Shown here: in pieces, positions 37,591 to 45,700 of the stretch
Position numbering within the stretch: position 1 is the stretch's first letter
How the letters are laid out: the number at the start of each line of letters is the position of its first letter
Source: Clostridium_S neuense
GTDB lineage: Bacteria > Bacillota > Clostridia > Clostridiales > Clostridiaceae
Assembly: GCF_045310695.1 (NCBI RefSeq)
Contig: NZ_JBJIAA010000005.1
Location: 1 to 64,000, forward strand
Length of the DNA stretch: 64,000 bases
Reading direction: 5' to 3'
Program-made: the position numbers and the translations under genes
Notes under the pieces: model-generated
The model's database searches: none
Told to the model about the DNA's origin: nothing
What the model saw: the letters and a program-made list of their open reading frames with translations, nothing else

Positions 37591-39111
37591 ATGAAGTTTT
37601 ATGATATGATTTTAGAATTTGATGATATTGCTGATGAATTACCAAAAGATATTTTGGTAAAGTTAGGTGATATTCATATATCTAATAGTGATATTATAAA
37701 TGATAATAGGTTATGTTTTGTTGATAATCTTTGGAATAAAACTAAAGACATATGTAAAAAACGTATTGAAATTGATAGAATTCAAAATTGGGGCATAGAA
37801 ACAAACGAAATACTTGAAGATATTAAGTTTCATATTATTTTTAATATATATTTATCTATTATAGAACGAGAAGTAAAGGGAAAAACTATAGAAAAAGTTG
37901 CAGATGAATATTATGAAAATATATGTATGCTAGAAAAAGAGGAACCTAAAAAGGTTGAGGAGCTTATTATTGATAAATTCAAAGAATGGTTATTTTTTAT
38001 GAATATTGGCGATTATTCTGATGGTATGATGGATTCAGATTTATATTATTGTTTTTGGGAAGAATTTATTAATAGGAATAAAAAAAATAGTGATATATTA
38101 ATATATGCTGATTCACTTATTTTTGCTAGTGTGATTAAGAATTGGGACGAGTGTCCGTATAATGGTGAGCATAAGTTTGGAATTGATTTTAAAAAATTGT
38201 ATAAGTTTTATAATAAGTTAGAAGATATAATAAGAAAAACAGATGATGAAGTTGAAAAGGTTATAAGGGCATATTCATTAGAAAGGCTTTTTAGTATTTC
38301 ATTTATATCAGAATTAACCGACCATATGAGTGAATTAGTGAAGCAAGGAGTTAAAAAACATGAAGATAAAATAGAGGAATATAAGGAGAATAATAAAGAA
38401 AATATAAATGAAAATATAAATGAAAATATAAATGAAAATGGAGTTAAAGGAAAACTTAGTGATAAGGCTAAAAAACGAATATTAAATAAAAATATAAATG
38501 ATACATTTTCATGTTTAAATCAATATAATTCTTATTTAGCAAGTTTACTGCTAATTTTGTCTAAAATTGCATCTATTCCTATGGTCTTCTCTAGAAGCAA
38601 ATATATTAAAAAAATAAGTGCAGCATGTGAAAAAAATAATAATATAATTAATAAAGATTTAAAATTAGAATGTGATCTTTATTATCTTAATTATTATATA
38701 ATTCCATTATTAGGAAGAGTTTTTTATTATATTTTATTTGCTTATGTTAATAAATATAAGATTAACATTAAGGATATTTTACAAAATTATATTAAACAAA
38801 ATTTTGAGACCTATGATTATAGAAAATTTAGTTTAGGGAATAGAAAAAGCTTTGAAAAAAAACTTGGAGAGGCATTTCAAATTAATATAACTCAGATTAT
38901 TTATAATTATAATCAAGGAAGGATTGATTTTAAAAACGGTTGGGAAAATATAATTAATATAGTAAAAGAACTGGATCATGATTCTAGTAATCTAATACAT
39001 AATAATTGTAAATACGATTTTCGAGGATATAATTTGGGTTTTCCACAAAATACAATATACTCTATATATAAAAATAATAAAAATAATAAAGATAATATAA
39101 ATAAGGGATAG
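37591..39111 (+). CDS. Unknown 506-aa island protein
   Basis: Not recognised. Very rich in Lys, Asn, Ile and Tyr. The first 260 residues are mostly helical with acidic patches; a low-complexity linker of repeated NINE units (about 272-285) separates them from a second half with a hydrophobic stretch near YYIIPLLGRVFYYILFAYVNKY (about 365-387), which could be a membrane or buried helix. Has its own strong promoter and is divergent from the SF2 helicase gene. GATGAGGTAATATATT precedes the ATG. Its strong promoter and place beside a helicase are compatible with a defence or element-maintenance role, but this is inference. Confidence 0.75.
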   Translation: MKFYDMILEFDDIADELPKDILVKLGDIHISNSDIINDNRLCFVDNLWNKTKDICKKRIEIDRIQNWGIETNEILEDIKFHIIFNIYLSIIEREVKGKTIEKVADEYYENICMLEKEEPKKVEELIIDKFKEWLFFMNIGDYSDGMMDSDLYYCFWEEFINRNKKNSDILIYADSLIFASVIKNWDECPYNGEHKFGIDFKKLYKFYNKLEDIIRKTDDEVEKVIRAYSLERLFSISFISELTDHMSELVKQGVKKHEDKIEEYKENNKENINENINENINENGVKGKLSDKAKKRILNKNINDTFSCLNQYNSYLASLLLILSKIASIPMVFSRSKYIKKISAACEKNNNIINKDLKLECDLYYLNYYIIPLLGRVFYYILFAYVNKYKINIKDILQNYIKQNFETYDYRKFSLGNRKSFEKKLGEAFQINITQIIYNYNQGRIDFKNGWENIINIVKELDHDSSNLIHNNCKYDFRGYNLGFPQNTIYSIYKNNKNNKDNINKG

Positions 39112-39116
39112 GGGTA

Positions 39117-39206
39117 TTAGGGGGAAGGGATAAGACGAAAAATCCTATGGATTTTCCGTCTATCTATCCCTTCCCCCTAAAAAAGTAAAGGCTATCGCCT
39201 TTACTT
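39117..39206. repeat. Two adjacent strong hairpins after the 506-aa gene
   Basis: Hairpin 1 (39117-39180): arms of about 29 and 32 bases with a GC-rich base (TTAGGGGGAAGGGATA paired with TATCCCTTCCCCCTAA), one three-base bulge, one mismatch and loop TAT. Hairpin 2 (39181-39209): AAAAGTAAAGGC/GCCTTTACTTTT, loop TATC. Hairpin 2 could be a terminator, but hairpin 1 has no U tract and is far more stable than a terminator needs. Confidence 0.7.
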
Positions 39207-39423
39207 TTAGATATTACTTATATGTTAGTGCATTAAAAAATAAATAATGACTTTTAATTATTAATAAAGACAAAATGACTTAAATAAATTTTTATAAAGT
39301 TCCTTCATTTATACAAAGTTAAGCACATCTTATATAGGATTGTGACAATTCCATTTGACATGACAAATCAAATATATACTACAAGTAAGCGATAAGAAAT
39401 GGCTAAAAATTATTACCGTATAT
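39207..39423. other. Non-coding stretch in the island
   Basis: AT-rich; no ORF of note on either strand and no recognised motif. Ends at the convergent stop of the next gene. Confidence 0.4.
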
Positions 39424-39615
39424 TCATTGAGTAGTTAATCCACTTTTTTTTAATATATATTTTTCTATTGACAGTTTAGGAATCTTCCATATGCGCCCTG
39501 TCTTGAAGGCATTAATTTCACCACTATTTAATATTTCATAAGCAGTATTTTTTCCTATTGATAATATCTCACACAGTTCATCTACATTTATTAAGTCACT
39601 ATATTCATTAAACAA
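39424..39615 (-). CDS. Excisionase-type helix-turn-helix protein
   Basis: A 63-aa DNA-binding protein of the excisionase/MerR-like type: LINVDELCEILSIGKNTAYEILNSGEINAFKTGRIWKIPKLSIEKYIL. Second protein of this kind in the island, without an integrase beside it; it may be a regulator or a directionality factor. AGAGGAGGTAGAAAA precedes the ATG. Confidence 0.82.
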   Translation of the reverse strand: MFNEYSDLINVDELCEILSIGKNTAYEILNSGEINAFKTGRIWKIPKLSIEKYILKKSGLTTQ

Positions 39616-39872
39616 AATTTTCTACCTCCTCTATAAATTATGATTATATTTATGTTGATTATTTAAATATTCACAGAATAAGCAGTTAATGGAAAAATAA
39701 CTAAATATATATTATATAAATGTATATACATGTTGTGAATGCATCACAAACATTCATGAGGAACGTACAAAATATATTTTTTTAAAGTTAGACAAAAAAT
39801 AATACAAAACTTTAAATATATTATATTATAGTTTTGTATTATATGTATAATAATGATTTGATGTTTAAACTT

Positions 39873-40052
39873 TTAGAATTTTCTTAGCAGCTTTGCTATA
39901 ATCCAAACAGGGACTATAATCCAACCTAAGAATAAAGCAATGAATACTTTAGTAAAAAAGTAGTTACTTAAAGTTCCAAAATAGAAAAAGCCTAATCTTC
40001 GTTGTAAAGATGTAAGGCAGCAATAAGCGATAATTATATATAAAATAATAAT
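39873..40052 (-). CDS. Possible small membrane protein without a standard start
   Basis: An open frame of 59 codons with two strongly hydrophobic segments (IIILYIIIAYCCL and FIALFLGWIIVPVWIIA) and a basic end (KLLRKF). AAAGGGGG lies eight bases before an ATT at 40052, but no ATG, GTG or TTG exists in frame after the upstream stop. Either it uses an AUU start or it is a remnant. Lies 35 bases downstream of the zinc-ribbon gene on the same strand, so could be co-transcribed. Confidence 0.4.
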   Translation of the reverse strand: MIILYIIIAYCCLTSLQRRLGFFYFGTLSNYFFTKVFIALFLGWIIVPVWIIAKLLRKF

Positions 40053-40087
40053 TTTTTTTACCCCCTTTGAATTAACTTAGAGTAGTT

Positions 40088-40672
40088 TTATTTTTTATAT
40101 TTATCATTAGGTGTACCGGATACAGTATCATTGCTTGTGTTAGGATCACCAACAATAGAGCTATTAAATTTTTTGCCATATTCATCATAAATGGTATCTA
40201 GAATTGTTTTTGCTTCATATGCATCTTTTGCTATACGATTTTTAGATTTAATAAATACAACACTAAATTTATTGCTTTTTTCAACTGAAAATTGAATGGT
40301 TAATGGTGTATCAGTACTATCCTTTACATCAAGTTCAACTATATTTTTACCTTTTGATTCAAATGAATCCCATTTGCATTTTGAAAACATCTTATCAAAT
40401 ACTGTTTCTATAGAAACTGATTTATAGTTGCCAAGATACCCTGTTTTAACTACATTAATAAAACTATTAGATTTAGCATTATCACTATTATTGTTATTAC
40501 TAGGTTTAGAACTAAAAGAGTTTATTGCAGAAATAAATATTATGAATATAACTGCAATTATCATAATGATTTTTAATTTTGACTTTTTATTTTTGGCACC
40601 ACAGTATGGACAAATTTTTGCTGATTTAGCTATTTCTTTTGAACATATTTTGCATAATTTCATTTTTGACAT
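40088..40672 (-). CDS. Zinc-ribbon membrane protein
   Basis: A 194-aa protein: N-terminal zinc ribbon (CKIC at 7-10 and CPYC at 21-24), one transmembrane helix (about 33-49), an Asn/Ser-rich linker, then an outside or membrane-proximal domain (about 75-165) with YKSVSIETVFDKMFSKCKWDSF. This layout is common in clostridial proteins of unknown role. Gene is preceded by a promoter overlapping a likely operator (40733-40779), suggesting control by the divergent XRE regulator. AAGGAGTGATACA precedes the ATG. Confidence 0.75.
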   Translation of the reverse strand: MSKMKLCKICSKEIAKSAKICPYCGAKNKKSKLKIIMIIAVIFIIFISAINSFSSKPSNNNNSDNAKSNSFINVVKTGYLGNYKSVSIETVFDKMFSKCKWDSFESKGKNIVELDVKDSTDTPLTIQFSVEKSNKFSVVFIKSKNRIAKDAYEAKTILDTIYDEYGKKFNSSIVGDPNTSNDTVSGTPNDKYKK

Positions 40673-40732
40673 TGTATCACTCCTTATAAAATAATGTGAA
40701 TAAATTATGAAAGTTTTACCTTCATGTAAAAT

Positions 40733-40779
40733 TTTATACCTGAAAGATACTAATAGTCAATATAAATAACACTAATAGT
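40733..40779. promoter_or_regulatory. Promoter with paired operator-like palindromes
   Basis: Minus-strand TTGACT (40755-40760), 16-base spacer, TATAAA (40733-40738) drives the zinc-ribbon gene. Two identical palindromes ACTAATAGT (40749-40757 and 40771-40779), 22 bases apart (two helical turns), one overlapping the -35. Good candidate operators for the XRE protein encoded next door; binding is inferred. Confidence 0.55.
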
Positions 40780-40833
40780 ATATTACGAAATCTTTACTTT
40801 ACATATACATTAATAAGTGGAGGTTGATAATAT

Positions 40834-41163
40834 ATGAATTACACAGCTTTAGGTAAAAGAATTAGGGAAGAAAGGTTAAAATTAAATTTAACACAAGAGC
40901 AGCTTGCGGAAAGTATTGATGTAAGTAATTCGTATATTGGACTAATAGAAAGAGGGGAAAGAAGTGTCACCCTTGAAACCTTAGTTAAAATAGCAAAACG
41001 ATTAGGTGTAACTGTTGATTACCTTTTAAAAGAATCAATAGAACTAGAAAATGATAATTTTATAGATCAGTTAAAACAATTGCTTGATGGTAGAAATACT
41101 AATCAAAAACAAATGGCATTAGATATTTTAAAGGTAATGTTTTCACATTTAGATGAAAAGTAA
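40834..41163 (+). CDS. XRE-family transcriptional regulator
   Basis: A 109-aa Cro/cI-type protein: HTH at residues 5-60 (LGKRIREERLKLNLTQEQLAESIDVSNSYIGLIERGERSVTLETLVKIAKRLGVTVDYLL), then a short acidic helical C-terminal part. No peptidase domain, so not a LexA-like self-cleaving repressor. GGAGGTTGATAATAT precedes the ATG. Divergent from the zinc-ribbon gene; probable controller of that promoter and maybe of the island. Confidence 0.9.
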   Translation: MNYTALGKRIREERLKLNLTQEQLAESIDVSNSYIGLIERGERSVTLETLVKIAKRLGVTVDYLLKESIELENDNFIDQLKQLLDGRNTNQKQMALDILKVMFSHLDEK

Positions 41164-41164
41164 A

Positions 41165-41356
41165 TCAGAGTCCTTTGTTCTGAATATTTCTTATATCATG
41201 TACAAAATGTATATCATAAATTAGCTTATTTACTGAATAACTTATAAATTGTTCTAAGGATAATGAAAGTTCATTACATATAGTGTTTACTTCTGATATA
41301 AGCTCAATATTATTTATAGTTATATTAATGGTTACAGATGTTTTGATATCATTCAT
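41165..41356 (-). CDS. Small protein, possibly ribbon-helix-helix
   Basis: 63 aa: an N-terminal strand (KTSVTINITINN) followed by two helices (ELISEVNTICNELSLSLEQFISYSVNKLIYDI), a layout compatible with a ribbon-helix-helix DNA-binding protein, though I cannot confirm the family. GGAGAGGTATATAAA precedes the ATG. Downstream of radC-like gene on the same strand (24 bases). Confidence 0.55.
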   Translation of the reverse strand: MNDIKTSVTINITINNIELISEVNTICNELSLSLEQFISYSVNKLIYDIHFVHDIRNIQNKGL

Positions 41357-41380
41357 TTTATATACCTCTCCAATTATTTT

Positions 41381-41905
41381 TTATAGCGTTCCATTTTCTT
41401 TTAAGCTACAGTATTTACCTTTCGATCCAATTATAATATGATCAAGTAATTCTATTCCGATTAACTTGCCTGCTTCTTTTAATCTTTTAGTAATAGTTAT
41501 ATCTTCTTGGGAAGGTTCAGTATTTCCAGAAGGATGGTTATGAAATATCAATATACTTGCGGCATTTGATAATATGGCTGCTTTAAATACTTCTCTTGGA
41601 TGCACTATAGAGCTGTTTAATGATCCAATACTTACTATATTAATAGATATAGGTTGATTTTTTGTATCCATGCAGCAAGCAATTAACTTTTCCCTATCGG
41701 CATCTTCAAGAAAATATTTTCCTAAGTTTACTGCGTCTGAAGGTGAAAGTATTTTTCTTGTATTATATAAAATACTACCTTCTCTTATCATTTTTATTGA
41801 TACTATACTTATTCTTTTTGCAGGAGTAGGGCTGGTTTTATTACACACCTCCATTACCATTTGATGTCCTGTTTGTTTTCCTATACAATATAGTGATTTT
41901 GACAT
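41381..41905 (-). CDS. RadC-like JAB-domain protein
   Basis: A 174-aa JAMM-fold protein: H122-x-H124 in FHNHPSGN and D135 in SQEDITITKRL form the metal site. The N-terminal helix-hairpin-helix of chromosomal RadC is absent, as usual for mobile-element versions. Proposed roles in element biology or anti-restriction are unproven. GAAAGGAATGATTAAAAC precedes the ATG. Confidence 0.88.
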   Translation of the reverse strand: MSKSLYCIGKQTGHQMVMEVCNKTSPTPAKRISIVSIKMIREGSILYNTRKILSPSDAVNLGKYFLEDADREKLIACCMDTKNQPISINIVSIGSLNSSIVHPREVFKAAILSNAASILIFHNHPSGNTEPSQEDITITKRLKEAGKLIGIELLDHIIIGSKGKYCSLKENGTL

Positions 41906-42149
41906 GTTTTAATCATTCCTTTCAAATATATTTAATAATTTTATTGGTATTCAAGGATATAATATATATTTGAAATTTTTAAAAAAGACGATTAATTCTA
42001 AGATATGGATAAGTAATAGAGAATTAATTATTCTCTAGCTAGCTGAATATAACTTTTATTTTTAGTTTAATAACGAAAGTAATTGGGATATAATATATTA
42101 TAGTATAATTTAAATAAATTTTATTATAAAAGTACGGGTTGGTGATAAA

Positions 42150-43004
42150 ATGGAATATGAGAATAATCTGATTTTAAAGAGATTATTTACCAAGAATACC
42201 ATAAATGATCTTGTAAAAAACAGAAAAAATGATACATTCACATATGCTATTAATCGCTATCTGAATGAAACTAAAGCTCAAAAATATAATGATTTAATTT
42301 CTAAAATATATAAATTATCAGGAAAGCAATACAGAATGGAATATTTCTATAAAAATACGTTGTTAAACAAGTTGTTATTGGGAAAGCATAGTTTGAAAAC
42401 TACGACTGCATTAACAGAGTTAGCTATAGGTAAATCTAAAGCTGATTTTGTAATGATTAATGGAAAAGGTATTGTTTATGAAATAAAGACTGAATTAGAT
42501 ACGTTGGAAAGGCTTGAAAATCAGATACAAGATTATTATAAAGTTTTTAAATATGTATGTGTTGTTACATGTGAAGAGCATTATGAAAAATTAAGAAAAA
42601 AATTATTAAATACAAAAGTAGGAATTTATGTTTTAACTAAGAGAAATACAATTAGTGTAAAAAAAGAACCAGAAGAGGAAGAATCTTTTTTAGATAAAAA
42701 AGTGATTTTTAAAGTATTAAGAAAGAAAGAATATGAGAAAATTATTTTCAATAATATTGGATACTTGCCTAAAACCTCTCAATTTAAATACTATAGTGAA
42801 TGCTACAAATTATTTGATGAGATAAGTATAGAAGTTATACATAAAAGTATGCTAAATGAATTAAAAAAGAGAATAAATATTGATATTCAAGATTATAAAA
42901 ATTATGTGCCTTATGAATTAAAATTTTTAATTTATTTCTCACAATATAAAAAGAAAGACTATGAAAATCTAAAAATATTTTTACAAAGTGAATTTGGGGG
43001 ATGA
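42150..43004 (+). CDS. sce7726-family protein, PD-(D/E)xK nuclease-like
   Basis: A 284-aa protein of the sce7726 type. It has a nuclease-like core: E90 in ALTELAIG, D99 in KSKADFVMI and E111-x-K113 in VYEIKTELDTLERL, the E..D..ExK order of PD-(D/E)xK enzymes, followed by conserved-looking D117, R121 and Q125. The rest (about 170-284) is helical and charged. Role unknown; it is the first gene of an operon with sce7725 and a RES-domain gene, with four bases between the genes. GGGTTGGTGATAAA precedes the ATG. Confidence 0.8.
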   Translation: MEYENNLILKRLFTKNTINDLVKNRKNDTFTYAINRYLNETKAQKYNDLISKIYKLSGKQYRMEYFYKNTLLNKLLLGKHSLKTTTALTELAIGKSKADFVMINGKGIVYEIKTELDTLERLENQIQDYYKVFKYVCVVTCEEHYEKLRKKLLNTKVGIYVLTKRNTISVKKEPEEEESFLDKKVIFKVLRKKEYEKIIFNNIGYLPKTSQFKYYSECYKLFDEISIEVIHKSMLNELKKRINIDIQDYKNYVPYELKFLIYFSQYKKKDYENLKIFLQSEFGG

Positions 43005-43008
43005 ATTT

Positions 43009-43947
43009 ATGTATTTACCATATTTAAGAGGAAGACAGTTTGAATTACTTGCGCTAAGAGAGCTTTTAGAAAAGAAACTAATTGGCAATAAAATCATACC
43101 TATTATTGAGCCTATAAAACCTACATCAACACTAGTAAAGACACTTAAATTATATACAGTAAACAAAAGAAATTTAGCAATAATTATGAATCCTAAAGTT
43201 GGTAAGTTTATATCAGATTTAAGGAAGATGCAAGAAGATGATAAAGATAATAATATTGTGAAATTGTTATCTGATAGTATGAAGAAAGAAAATGCTATTA
43301 AAGCATATATTATGACAGGTAAAATATCACAAAAAATAAAATATAAAGAGGGTAAGAATAAATTTATTATAATAAATTATGATAGGGATGCCATAGATTA
43401 CTATTTGGATGTGTATAGCGATGTATTTCCAATGTTTACATTGATTCCAGATGATAGAATTTTTAAGAGAAGTGTAGGAAATGGCAAAGTATTATTTTCA
43501 GATAGATATAAAAAGCGAGAAAGAAATGTAGATTATATAAAAGAAGAAGATGAATTTTTTTCAGACGATCATTTGTTCTTTAGTGAGGAGGGATATAAGG
43601 GATTTTCTGATTATTCAGTAGTAGGACAAGAATTTAATGATTCAGGATTTGCACCTTTAGCTGTTGCTATTCACATAGTTTATTTTGATAATAAAAAAAA
43701 TTTAAGAATAAGGCATTTTGTATCAGATTCTAATGAAGATATTAAAGATCCAGCAGGAAAGTTTGGAGAGGCCCTGAGAAAATTAGTTTTGTGGGTAGAT
43801 GATAATAATATTCCTTTAACAGAAGCATTAAAGCAGTTTAAGGAGCTTTATTATACGGGTAAGTATCCAGGATTGGGCACAGTAAAAAAATTATCAATAA
43901 TGCATCATATTGAATTGGTAAATAAATATTTAGAGGGAGAAATATAA
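43009..43947 (+). CDS. sce7725-family protein
   Basis: 312 aa, starting MYLPYLRGRQFELLALRELLE, the family hallmark, which I also find similar to the start of phage-type beta family proteins. Alternating hydrophobic strands (IIPIIEPIKP, FIIINYDRDA, FPMFTLIPDD, VAIHIVYFD) suggest a TIM-barrel-like fold. Start ATG 43009 follows GGGGGATGA; the longer GTG at 42988 overlaps the sce7726 gene. Biochemical role unknown; the constant pairing with sce7726 implies they act together. Confidence 0.8.
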   Translation: MYLPYLRGRQFELLALRELLEKKLIGNKIIPIIEPIKPTSTLVKTLKLYTVNKRNLAIIMNPKVGKFISDLRKMQEDDKDNNIVKLLSDSMKKENAIKAYIMTGKISQKIKYKEGKNKFIIINYDRDAIDYYLDVYSDVFPMFTLIPDDRIFKRSVGNGKVLFSDRYKKRERNVDYIKEEDEFFSDDHLFFSEEGYKGFSDYSVVGQEFNDSGFAPLAVAIHIVYFDNKKNLRIRHFVSDSNEDIKDPAGKFGEALRKLVLWVDDNNIPLTEALKQFKELYYTGKYPGLGTVKKLSIMHHIELVNKYLEGEI

Positions 43948-43950
43948 GCT

Positions 43951-45021
43951 ATGATATGCTGTATTGAGTGTTTTAAGGACTCGGAGTTAAAGTCAATGAT
44001 TTCTTCTTCTGGGAAAAAAGGAAATTGTGAAATTTGTGGGGCTAAAGATGTATATACTTATGATACCGAAAGAGATAACTATTTAACGGAATATTTAGAT
44101 GAATTATTAGATGTGTATACTTGTAAAGAAAGACTACCATATGGTTATCCAGAAAAATTATTGAGTAATCTTGGTAAGGAGCTTATTGAAAGATGGAGCT
44201 TGTTTAATATACCAGAAGAAAGTGTAAGAGAATTAATTATAAATATATGCAAAGAAAAATATGATTTAGAATCAAAATTATTTACTGAGCCTGTAGGTAT
44301 ATTAGAATTATATGATAAGGACTATTTAGAGAAAAATTGTATATTAAAAACTTATCAATGGGAAGATTTTAAATATACAATAACTAATGTAAATAGATTT
44401 CATTCAAGCCATATTAATACGGAAGTCTTAAGCAAATTATTTAGCAATATGTATTTAGAATATAAAAAGGGAACTATATTATATAGGGCAAGAATTTCTG
44501 ATGAAAATGGATATGAATCAAAAGATATGGGGGCACCTCCTCCTAGATTAACATCTGCAGGACGAGCAAATTCAGAAGGAATATGTTGTTTATATTTGTC
44601 TGATAATATTAATACAACAATTCATGAAATAAGAGCACGTGACTTAGATTATATATCAATAGGAAGCTTTGAACTTAAAAAAAATATTAAAGTAGTTGAT
44701 TTAGGTTCATTGGAAAGCTTTAGCCCATTTTCAACTGAATATGCGCTTACATGGGTAGCGGTAAATATAGAACATTTGAAGAAGATTGGAAGAGAAATAG
44801 CCAAGCCTCTTAGAAGACAGGATAGTATTTTGGATTATTTGCCAACTCAATATATAAGTGATTTTGTTAAACATTTGGGATATGATGGAATAAAGTATAA
44901 AAGTACTCTTAGCTCGGATGGAAATAATTTTGCTATTTTTAGTGAAAAGAATTTTAAGTGCAATAAAGTTGAAGTGTATCATATAAAAGAATTGGAATAT
45001 CATAAGAAAAAGGTAAAATAA
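43951..45021 (+). CDS. RES-domain protein with HEPN/RES-type N-terminus
   Basis: 356 aa. A zinc-knuckle N-terminus (C4-x2-C7, C27-x2-C30), a helical HEPN/RES N-terminal region (40-155) and a RES domain (about 165-330): R179 in LYRAR, the GRANSEG stretch (204-210), Y215 and E226 in HEIRAR match residues needed for NAD+ breakdown in RES toxins. Typical RES toxins pair with an Xre antitoxin; here the partners are sce7726 and sce7725, and no antitoxin of that type is adjacent. Three bases after sce7725. NAD+ depletion is an inference. Confidence 0.78.
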   Translation: MICCIECFKDSELKSMISSSGKKGNCEICGAKDVYTYDTERDNYLTEYLDELLDVYTCKERLPYGYPEKLLSNLGKELIERWSLFNIPEESVRELIINICKEKYDLESKLFTEPVGILELYDKDYLEKNCILKTYQWEDFKYTITNVNRFHSSHINTEVLSKLFSNMYLEYKKGTILYRARISDENGYESKDMGAPPPRLTSAGRANSEGICCLYLSDNINTTIHEIRARDLDYISIGSFELKKNIKVVDLGSLESFSPFSTEYALTWVAVNIEHLKKIGREIAKPLRRQDSILDYLPTQYISDFVKHLGYDGIKYKSTLSSDGNNFAIFSEKNFKCNKVEVYHIKELEYHKKKVK

Positions 45022-45057
45022 GTTTAATTTAATAAGTTAAAGTATAATTATATAGAT

Positions 45058-45107
45058 GAGTGGATTTAAAGCTACTAAATTAGGATTAATAGCTTTACCA
45101 CTCACTT
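45058..45107 (+). terminator. Likely terminator of the nuclease/sce7725/RES operon
   Basis: Stem GAGTGG..TAAAGCTA/TAGCTTTACCACTC with a three-base bulge and 14-base loop, followed by ACTTTTAT, 36 bases after the RES gene. Confidence 0.6.
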
Positions 45108-45162
45108 TTATATGGATTTATATGGAGTTTTAGAACATTTTTCAATATGATGACCATTATGG

Positions 45163-45231
45163 TTAAGAGATATTATTGCAAAATGTTAAAAAAGCTTCAA
45201 CCTCTTCTCCGATTGTATCAAAATCATCCAT
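45163..45231 (-). CDS. Possible 22-aa ORF
   Basis: MDDFDTIGEEVEAFLTFCNNIS on the minus strand, with GTAGGTGATATTTACT before the ATG. The acidic composition looks coding, but it is too short to be sure; may be the 5' remnant of a lost gene or a small peptide. Confidence 0.25.
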   Translation of the reverse strand: MDDFDTIGEEVEAFLTFCNNIS

Positions 45232-45700
45232 AGTAAATATCACCTACTTTCAATATAATTAATATTAAATTCTATAATATTTTTTTAATTCCTTTTTTAT
45301 GGTGGTGAAATTTACAAATAAGGATAAATTTTATGATATATATAATTGTAAAGATCGTAACAGAAATAAATTTTATTATATAAACAACAAGAAAATGTTT
45401 TAAAATAGTATTTTTGTAAATAATAGTAGATATAAAACGGCAAAGAGATTAAAGTAGTATAGAAATGATATGCCAAGTACTTGAAATAGATTTAAAAATA
45501 CGACATATGATTGAGAAAAATAAATATTAAATGGTATTAGGATTTTTAATAAGGTGCTTTTATTAGAGATTTGTAAAAAAATTTATGGTAAAATTAAGAA
45601 GAGATGATGGAATTACATTATTATTATACATAAAGGTTGTTAATTAAAATATGTAATATTTAATTAGAATTTTAAAATTGAGTAAGAAGGAGAATTGTAT

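Larger units (their letters stand above)
45022..45700. other. Gap between the RES and SF1 helicase operons
   Basis: Contains the hairpin at 45058-45107, a 22-codon minus-strand ORF (45163-45231) and a long A/T-rich tract. No recognisable promoter apart from scattered TATAAT-like hexamers. The length (679 bases) suggests either regulatory space or decayed sequence. Confidence 0.5.

Noticed and set aside
40834..41356. XRE protein as the antitoxin of the RES protein
   Set aside because: The genes are 2.8 kb apart with opposed genes between them, and this XRE protein lacks the long antitoxin layout of Xre-RES pairs; a regulator role fits better, although not excluded.
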